Below are positions 4,611 through 9,363 of a DNA stretch of 9,363 nucleotides, one piece after another. The notes under the pieces were generated by a model, which did not search any database, was not told the DNA's origin, and worked only from the letters and a program-made list of their open reading frames with translations. The translations under genes were made by a program, and so were the position numbers. Numbering within the stretch: position 1 is the stretch's first letter; the number at the start of each line of letters is the position of its first letter. Source of the DNA: Acidimicrobiaceae bacterium (lineage in GTDB: Bacteria; Actinomycetota; Acidimicrobiia; Acidimicrobiales; Bog-793); the NCBI GenBank assembly GCA_025463965.1, contig JAODBN010000189.1, forward strand, positions 1 through 9,363, given 5' to 3'.

Positions 4611-7343
4611 TCAGGTGAGGCGCGGGTCGGGTGCCTCGGTGTCAATCCCGAAGAGGGCGAGCGCTCGGGCCACCTCTTCCTCCTTGGCCTGGCCGGTGGA
4701 GACGAGCGCGGACAGGACCGCCACGACGACGTGCTCGGCGTCCACCTCGAAGTGCCGTCGCAGCGCCTCTCGGCTGTCTGACATTCCGAAGCCGTCGGTG
4801 CCGAGCGAAGTGAAGTGGCCGTGGACGAAGCGGGAGATCTGGTCGGGCACCGCCTTCATGAAGTCGGTCACCGCCACGATCGGTCCCGAGGCGTCCGCCA
4901 GGCTGCGTGCCACGTACGGAACTCGCGGCGCGCCCGACGGGTGCAGCCGGTTCCAGCGCTCCACCTCGAGGGCGTCCTCTCGCAGCTCCTTGTAGCTCGT
5001 GACCGACCAGGTCTCCGCTGCGACGTTCCAGTCGGTTGCCAGCATCTCCCGGGCGCGCTCGGCGGCCTGCCATGCGGTGCCGGAGAAGAGGATCGTCGCC
5101 GGTCGGGGTGTCCCGCCACCGTTCGGGGCGACCTCGGGCGGCCCGCGGAAGCGGTAGAGGCCGGCCAGGGTCCCTTCCCGGATCCGTGCCGCCTCGTCGC
5201 CCTCGGGGAGCGCAGGCATCACGTAGTTCTCGTTGTAGAGGGTCAGGTAGTACATGACGTCGTTCGACTGCGGGCCGTACATCTCCTCGATGCCTCGCTC
5301 GACGATCGTCGCCACCTCGTAGGCGAATGCCGGGTCATAGGCGCGCACGCTCGGGTAGGCGGAGGCGAGCAGGAGCGAGTGGCCGTCCTCGTGCTGGAGG
5401 CCTTCCCCGTTCATCGTGGTGCGCCCCGCCGTCGCGCCGATGAGGAATCCCCGCCCGCGGGCGTCGGCGCACTGCCAGATCATGTCGCCGATGCGCTGGA
5501 ATCCGAACATCGAGTAGTAGAGAAAGATCGGCAGCATCGGGCGCGACCAGGTCGAGTAGGAGGTCGCCGCCGCGATGAAGCTGGCCATCGCCCCCGCCTC
5601 GGTGATGCCCTCCTCGAGGATCTGGCCGTCATCGGCCTCGGCGTACTGGAGCAACAGCCCGGCGTCGACCGAGGTGTACTGCTGGCCCCCTGAGGCGTAG
5701 ATCTTGACTTCGGAGAACAGGGCGTCGAGACCGAAGGTGCGCCCCTCGTCGGGGATGATCGGCACGACGAAGCGACCGATCTGCGGTTCGCGCAGCAGGT
5801 TGCGGAGCAAACGGGCGAACACCATGGTCGTCGAGACGGCTTGTCCGCGCGATCCCTGCCAGAACTCGGCGAAGGTCTCCGGGGCCGGTGTCGGCAGCCC
5901 GACAGCACCCTGGCCTCGCACCACCCGGTGGGGGAGCGAGCCGCCGAGGACCTGCTTTCGGGTCATGAGGTACTCGTACGCCGGCGAGCCCTTCGGCGGG
6001 CGGTAGTAGGGAGCGCCGGGCCCCTCAAGGACCTCGTCGGGTATCTCTTCAGTCACGTGCAGCCGGTCGCGCAGGTGGCGCAGCTGCTCCTTGGTCATCT
6101 TCTTGATCTGGTGCGTGGCGTTGCGGGACTCGATCTCGGGGCCGAGCATCCATCCCTTGACGGTCTTGGCGAGGATCGCCGTCGGGGCCCCTTCCTGCTC
6201 GGCCGCCGCCTGGTACGCCGCGTAAAGCTTGCGGTAGTCGTGCCCTCCCCGTGGGAGCTGCTGAAGCTCCTCGTCGCTCAGGTGCTCGACCAGCGCCCGC
6301 AGCCGCGGGTCGGGGCCGAAGAAGTGCTCGCGTACGTAGGCCCCCGACTCGGTGGCGAGCTTTTGGAACTCGCCGTCGACGGTCGTGTTCATCTTGTTCA
6401 CGAGGACCCCGTCCACGTCCCGGGCGAGCAGCTCGTCCCAGCGCGATCCCCAGATGACCTTGATGACGTTCCAGCCCGAGCCGCGGAATTCGGCCTCGAG
6501 CTCCTGGATCACCTTGCCGTTGCCTCGGACCGGCCCATCGAGGCGCTGCAGGTTGCAGTTCACGACGAAGACCAGGTTGTCGAGGCGTTCCCGCGCCGCG
6601 AGGCTCAGCCCCGCTCGCGTCTCGGGCTCGTCGAACTCGCCGTCGCCGACGAAGCACCACACCCGCGAGGCGCTCGTGTCGAGAATCCGGCGGTGCTGCA
6701 GGTAGCGGTTGAAGCGCGCTTGATACACGGCGCTCAGCGGCCCGAGGCCCATCGACACCGTCGGGTACTCCCAGAACGACGGCATGAGCCGGGGGTGGGG
6801 GTAGCTCGAGAGCCCGTCGCCGGCGACCTCGAAGCGGAAGTTGTCGAGGTGCTCGGCCTCGAGGCGACCTTCGACGAACGCCCTCGCGTAGATGCCCGGA
6901 GACGCGTGGCCTTGGAAGTAGACCTGATCGCCGGCGGCCCCGTGCTCCTTGCCATGGAAGAAGTGGTTGAAGCCGACCTCGTAGAGCGACGCCGAGCTGG
7001 CATAGGTGGAGAGGTGGCCGCCGATCCCCGAGTACCGGGCGTTCGCCCGGGTGACCATGACCGCCGCGTTCCAACGCAGGTAGGCCCGGATCCGGCGCTC
7101 CATCTCCTCGTCGCCGGGGAACCACGGCTCCTGGTCGGCGGGGATCGTGTTGACGTAGGGGGTGGACACCGTCGCCGGGAAGCCGACCTGGGACTCGCGA
7201 GCCCGCTCGAGCAGCTTCATCAAGAGGAATCGCGCCCTCGACCTTCCCTGCGCGGCGAGGACCTCGTCGAAGGAGTCGATCCACTCCCCGGTCTCGCCGG
7301 GATCGATGTCTGGCACCTGGTGCGAGAAGCCGTCGAAGATCAC
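4611..7343 (-). CDS. aceE: AceE, pyruvate dehydrogenase E1 component (homodimeric type)
   Basis: Thiamine-diphosphate enzyme that decarboxylates pyruvate and passes the acetyl group to the lipoyl domain of E2, feeding acetyl-CoA to the TCA cycle. About 910 residues, matching the single-chain AceE type. Visible landmarks (numbered from the GTG) are QVPDIDPGETGEWIDSFDEV near the N-terminus, YVNTIP and EPWFPGDEE, GHASPGIYARAF (near 145-156), the TPP/Mg motif GDGEFDEPE (233-241) ending in NCNLQRLDGPVRGNGK (NCN 262-264), GGHDYRK near 366-372, EEGITEAG (E578, expected to activate TPP), YYSMFGFQRIGD, NGEGLQHEDGHS, and LGTDGFGMSDSRE close to the C-terminus. The ending FGIDTEAPDPRL resembles the enterobacterial protein. 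The start is uncertain: GTG at 7341-7343 is given, but a good AGGAG lies 7 bases before an in-frame CTG at 7350-7352. E2 and E3 are not in the window. Confidence 0.97.
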   Translation of the reverse strand: MIFDGFSHQVPDIDPGETGEWIDSFDEVLAAQGRSRARFLLMKLLERARESQVGFPATVSTPYVNTIPADQEPWFPGDEEMERRIRAYLRWNAAVMVTRANARYSGIGGHLSTYASSASLYEVGFNHFFHGKEHGAAGDQVYFQGHASPGIYARAFVEGRLEAEHLDNFRFEVAGDGLSSYPHPRLMPSFWEYPTVSMGLGPLSAVYQARFNRYLQHRRILDTSASRVWCFVGDGEFDEPETRAGLSLAARERLDNLVFVVNCNLQRLDGPVRGNGKVIQELEAEFRGSGWNVIKVIWGSRWDELLARDVDGVLVNKMNTTVDGEFQKLATESGAYVREHFFGPDPRLRALVEHLSDEELQQLPRGGHDYRKLYAAYQAAAEQEGAPTAILAKTVKGWMLGPEIESRNATHQIKKMTKEQLRHLRDRLHVTEEIPDEVLEGPGAPYYRPPKGSPAYEYLMTRKQVLGGSLPHRVVRGQGAVGLPTPAPETFAEFWQGSRGQAVSTTMVFARLLRNLLREPQIGRFVVPIIPDEGRTFGLDALFSEVKIYASGGQQYTSVDAGLLLQYAEADDGQILEEGITEAGAMASFIAAATSYSTWSRPMLPIFLYYSMFGFQRIGDMIWQCADARGRGFLIGATAGRTTMNGEGLQHEDGHSLLLASAYPSVRAYDPAFAYEVATIVERGIEEMYGPQSNDVMYYLTLYNENYVMPALPEGDEAARIREGTLAGLYRFRGPPEVAPNGGGTPRPATILFSGTAWQAAERAREMLATDWNVAAETWSVTSYKELREDALEVERWNRLHPSGAPRVPYVARSLADASGPIVAVTDFMKAVPDQISRFVHGHFTSLGTDGFGMSDSREALRRHFEVDAEHVVVAVLSALVSTGQAKEEEVARALALFGIDTEAPDPRLT

Positions 7344-7364
7344 GATCGCCAGTTTCGCGCTCCT

Positions 7365-7385
7365 GGGACCGGTCCCGCGGACCGG
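7365..7385. promoter_or_regulatory. Overlapping palindromes in the aceE / rnhA divergent gap
   Basis: The 55-bp gap between the divergent genes holds GGGACCGGTCCC (7365-7376, perfect 12-bp palindrome) overlapping CCGGTCC-CGC-GGACCGG (7369-7385, 7-bp inverted repeat). Together they give alternating GGACC/GGTCC half-sites, as expected of a dimeric regulator binding site or a competing hairpin. The AGGAG before aceE directly abuts them. In such GC-rich sequence part of this could be chance. Confidence 0.4.
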
Positions 7386-7398
7386 GCAGACTGGCGCG

Positions 7399-7887
7399 AT
7401 GACAGACGCAGCACAAGGGCCCACCGTGGTGTTCACCGACGGGGCCTGCATCGGCAATCCAGGGCCAGGCGGTTGGGCCTGGGCGTGCTCGGAGGAGCAC
7501 TACGAGGTGGGTGCCCACCCGAGCACGACGAACCAGCGCATGGAGCTCAAGGCGGCCCTCGAGGCAGTCACCACCTTGGCGGGACCGCTGGAGGTCGTCA
7601 GCGACTCGACCTATGTGGTCAATTGCTTCCGCGACCGGTGGTGGGCCGGATGGCGCGCCCGGGGCTGGAAGAACTCCAAGGGCGAGCAGGTCGCCAACCA
7701 AGACCTGTGGCGTGAGCTCGTTGCAAGGGTGGTCGACGAGCCGGGGCGTGAGATCCGCTTCCGATGGGTCAAGGGACACGCTGGCGATCCGATGAACACA
7801 TTGGTCGACCGGCTCGCCAATGGGGCGGCCCGAACCCAGCGCCCTTCGGCCGCGGCGCCACTTCCACCGGATTGCCTGCCAGGCTGA
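7399..7887 (+). CDS. rnhA: Ribonuclease HI
   Basis: Cleaves the RNA strand of RNA-DNA hybrids (R-loops, primers). The 162 residues contain the full DEDD active site: D14 in VFTDGACIGNPGPGGWAW, E49 in TTNQRMELKAALEA, D69 in VVSDSTYVVN and D137 in NTLVDRLANGAA, plus the mobile-loop histidine H127 in WVKGHAGDP. The basic-protrusion segment DRWWAGWRARGWKNSKG (79-95) is bacterial type, as in the E. coli enzyme. The last 15 or so residues are a Pro/Ala-rich tail. The ATG was chosen because the fold begins ten residues later. No Shine-Dalgarno is seen, and a CAGACT box six bases upstream suggests a leaderless transcript. It is divergent from aceE and stands 66 bp ahead of cysD on the same strand, without obvious functional ties to either. 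Confidence 0.96.
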   Translation: MTDAAQGPTVVFTDGACIGNPGPGGWAWACSEEHYEVGAHPSTTNQRMELKAALEAVTTLAGPLEVVSDSTYVVNCFRDRWWAGWRARGWKNSKGEQVANQDLWRELVARVVDEPGREIRFRWVKGHAGDPMNTLVDRLANGAARTQRPSAAAPLPPDCLPG

Positions 7888-7936
7888 AGAGGCCCGGTCG
7901 TCTCGCCCCTACGCGGGCTGCGACGCTAAACCCGAC

Positions 7937-7942
7937 TAAACT
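7937..7942 (+). promoter_or_regulatory. Possible -10 box of cysDN
   Basis: TAAACT fits the actinobacterial TANNNT pattern (close to the common TAGACT) and lies 11 bases before the cysD ATG, predicting a leader of only about 4-5 nt. No Shine-Dalgarno precedes the ATG, which agrees with near-leaderless translation. The box is the second of two direct copies of CTAAAC (7926-7931 and 7936-7941). No clear -35 element is visible. Confidence 0.45.
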
Positions 7943-7953
7943 GCTCAGACTTC

Positions 7954-8868
7954 ATGACCTACCAGCTGACGCACCTCGAGGCCCTCGAGTCCGAGGCGAT
8001 CTTCATCATCCGAGAGGTCGTCGCCGAGTTCGAGCGGCCCGCCCTGCTGTTCTCCGGCGGCAAGGACTCGGCTGTCCTGTTGCACCTTGCCGCCAAGGCC
8101 TGCTGGCCGGAGAAGGTGCCGTTCCCGGTCCTCCACGTGGACACGGGTCACAACTTCGACGAGGTCCTGGACTTCCGTGACCGGCGCGTCGCCGAACTCG
8201 CTGTGCGCCTCGTGGTCGGCTCCGTCCAGGACGCGATCGATCAAGGAGAGGTGGTCGAGGACACCGCACCGGGCGCATCTCGGAACCGGCTTCAGACCCA
8301 CAGCTTGCTGAAGGCGATCGAGGAGGGCCGCTACGACGCGGTCTTCGGTGGTGGCCGGCGCGACGAGGAGAAGGCTCGCGCCAAAGAGCGCGTGTTCTCC
8401 TTCCGCGACGAGTTCGGTCAGTGGGATCCCCGCGGCCAGCGCCCCGAGCTGTGGAGCCTCTACAACAGCCGCCACCGGGCCGGCGAGCACTTCCGCGTCT
8501 TCCCGCTGTCGAACTGGACCGAGCTCGACATTTGGCAGTACATCGCCAACGAGCACCTCGAGCTTCCCTCCATCTACTACGCGCACCACCGCCAGGTGTT
8601 CCGGCGCGACGGGATGCTGTTGGCGGTCGGTCCCTTCTCCAAGCCTCGGGATGGCGTCGCCGATGAGGAGCCGTTCCACGCAACCGTGCGCTATCGGACC
8701 GTCGGGGACATGACCTGCACGGCGGCCGTCGAGTCCGCTGCAGCGACGGTGGAACAGGTGATCGCCGAGACGGCGGTCGCCCGAATCTCCGAGCGCGGCG
8801 CGACCCGGGCGGACGACCGGACCTCGGAGGCGGCGATGGAGGATCGTAAGCGGGAGGGCTACTTCTGA
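7954..8868 (+). CDS. cysD: CysD, sulfate adenylyltransferase subunit 2
   Basis: Catalytic subunit of the GTP-driven ATP sulfurylase, which makes adenosine 5'-phosphosulfate (APS) from ATP and sulfate in the cytoplasm. The 304 residues match the usual family length of about 300. Landmarks are THLEALESEAIFIIREV at the N-terminus, the PP-loop SGGKDS (34-39), HVDTGHNFDE (61-70), GGGRRDEEKARAKER (132-146) with FSFRDEFGQWDP following, FPLSNWTELDIWQYI (183-197), and the conserved end MEDRKREGYF. The PP-loop plus RRDEEKARAKER distinguishes CysD from CysH-type PAPS/APS reductases. The stop codon overlaps the cysN start (TGATG), indicating coupled translation. No ribosome binding site is seen before the ATG; see the -10-like box upstream. 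Confidence 0.97.
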   Translation: MTYQLTHLEALESEAIFIIREVVAEFERPALLFSGGKDSAVLLHLAAKACWPEKVPFPVLHVDTGHNFDEVLDFRDRRVAELAVRLVVGSVQDAIDQGEVVEDTAPGASRNRLQTHSLLKAIEEGRYDAVFGGGRRDEEKARAKERVFSFRDEFGQWDPRGQRPELWSLYNSRHRAGEHFRVFPLSNWTELDIWQYIANEHLELPSIYYAHHRQVFRRDGMLLAVGPFSKPRDGVADEEPFHATVRYRTVGDMTCTAAVESAAATVEQVIAETAVARISERGATRADDRTSEAAMEDRKREGYF

Positions 8869-9363
8869 TGGAGCTCCTCCGGCTGGCGACGGCCGGGTCC
8901 GTGGACGACGGGAAGTCGACCCTCATCGGCCGGCTCCTCTACGACTCCAAGCAGGTCTACGAGGACCAGCTCGACGCCGTGGAACGCACGAGCCAAGAGC
9001 GCGGGGACGACTACGTCGATCTCGCCCTCTTGACCGACGGGCTGCGCGCCGAGCGCGAGCAGGGAATCACCATCGACGTCGCGCACCGCTACTTCGCGAC
9101 GCCCCGGCGCAAGTTCATCGTGGCGGACACCCCGGGACATATCCAGCACACGCGCAACATGGTCACGGGCTGCTCGACCGCCGATCTCGTCGTGGTGCTC
9201 GTCGACGCCCGGGCCGGGATCACCGAGCAGACCCGACGCCACGCCTTCGTGGCGTCCCTGCTGCGCATCCCCCACCTCGTGATCTGCGTCAACAAGATGG
9301 ACCTCGTCGACTTCGACCAGCGCCGCTTCGACCAGATCCGCTCCGATTTCCAGGAGTTCGCCG
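8868..9363 (+). CDS. cysN: CysN, sulfate adenylyltransferase subunit 1 (GTPase), N-terminal part
   Basis: Regulatory GTPase subunit that pairs with CysD: GTP hydrolysis drives the otherwise unfavourable formation of APS. Only the first 165 codons are present; the gene runs off the right edge, so a fused CysC (APS kinase) domain cannot be excluded. The G-domain is clear: G1 GSVDDGKST (10-18), switch I with EREQGITIDVAHRYF (63-76, including T68), G3 DTPGH (87-91) followed by TRNMVTG, and G4 NKMD (142-145). These are CysN/NodQ-type features within the translation-factor GTPase superfamily; DLALLTDGLRAEREQGITID is diagnostic. The ATG overlaps the cysD stop by one base, so the pair forms an operon. 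Confidence 0.96.
   Translation, partial: MELLRLATAGSVDDGKSTLIGRLLYDSKQVYEDQLDAVERTSQERGDDYVDLALLTDGLRAEREQGITIDVAHRYFATPRRKFIVADTPGHIQHTRNMVTGCSTADLVVVLVDARAGITEQTRRHAFVASLLRIPHLVICVNKMDLVDFDQRRFDQIRSDFQEFA

Noticed and set aside
4568..4645. Longer start of the HhH protein at 4645
   Set aside because: It would overlap the aceE 3' end and adds 26 residues without family likeness; the conserved block starts at the internal ATG.
7344..7398. TPP riboswitch ahead of the aceE-thiE operon
   Set aside because: The 55-bp gap is too short and lacks the CTGAGA and ACCCTTGAACCTGAT-like THI-box segments; none is seen in the gap after thiE either.
7344..7457. Upstream ATG of the aceE frame at 7457
   Set aside because: It would lie inside the rnhA coding region and cross the whole divergent promoter gap; the added residues do not resemble AceE N-termini.
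5841..7715. Plus-strand open frame of 624 codons opposite aceE and running into rnhA
   Set aside because: Antisense shadow of aceE caused by G/C-rich third positions; its end overlaps RNase HI in another frame and no motif is present.
1..9363. CRISPR arrays, tRNA or rRNA genes, IS elements, toxin-antitoxin or defence genes
   Set aside because: I looked for direct repeats with spacers, tRNA-like CCA ends and T-arm motifs, and transposase or nuclease motifs on both strands and found none.

Overview
The window is a GC-rich, densely packed chromosomal stretch from what looks like an actinobacterium (Actinomycetota). An early-branching line such as Acidimicrobiia is possible, but that is a guess. 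The grounds are the strong G/C bias at third codon positions, a SUF cluster that uses SufU, a homodimeric AceE-type pyruvate dehydrogenase, an actinobacterial HhH-GPD-like protein, GTG starts, and several genes whose -10-like box lies only 6-11 bases before the start codon (near-leaderless transcripts). There is no sign of phage, IS elements, CRISPR or recent transfer.

Layout. (1) 1-2184, minus strand: sufC-sufS-sufU, the ATPase, cysteine desulfurase and scaffold/sulfur-transfer parts of the SUF iron-sulfur assembly system. sufU is cut by the window edge. sufB and sufD are not next to them; a 16-bp perfect palindrome lies just upstream of sufC. (2) 2239-2847, minus strand: a glyoxalase-II-like metallo-beta-lactamase-fold hydrolase. 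(3) 2848-3266: a 419-bp gap without a convincing protein gene. On the plus strand it holds a -10-like box, about 225 nt of structured sequence and a strong UUCG hairpin, which together look like an independent small-RNA gene. The presumed 5' end of this RNA can pair over 17 nt with the 3' tail of 16S rRNA, and further on it carries a copy-like mimic of that tail. I consider this the most interesting part of the window. (4) 3267-7343, minus strand: aceE, an HhH-GPD-like protein and thiE in one apparent operon. This puts a thiamine-diphosphate-dependent enzyme in the same unit as an enzyme that makes thiamine phosphate. (5) 7399-7887, plus strand: ribonuclease HI, divergent from aceE across a short palindrome-rich gap. 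(6) 7954-9363, plus strand: cysD and cysN (cut by the window edge), the two subunits of ATP sulfurylase for sulfate activation.

Functionally the window mixes sulfur metabolism (sulfate activation by CysDN; cysteine sulfur mobilised by SufS/SufU for Fe-S clusters), central carbon metabolism (pyruvate dehydrogenase E1 with its cofactor pathway) and nucleic-acid maintenance (RNase HI, HhH protein). All protein calls rest on motif recognition in translated sequence. The RNA and regulatory calls are inference from base patterns and have not been folded or searched.
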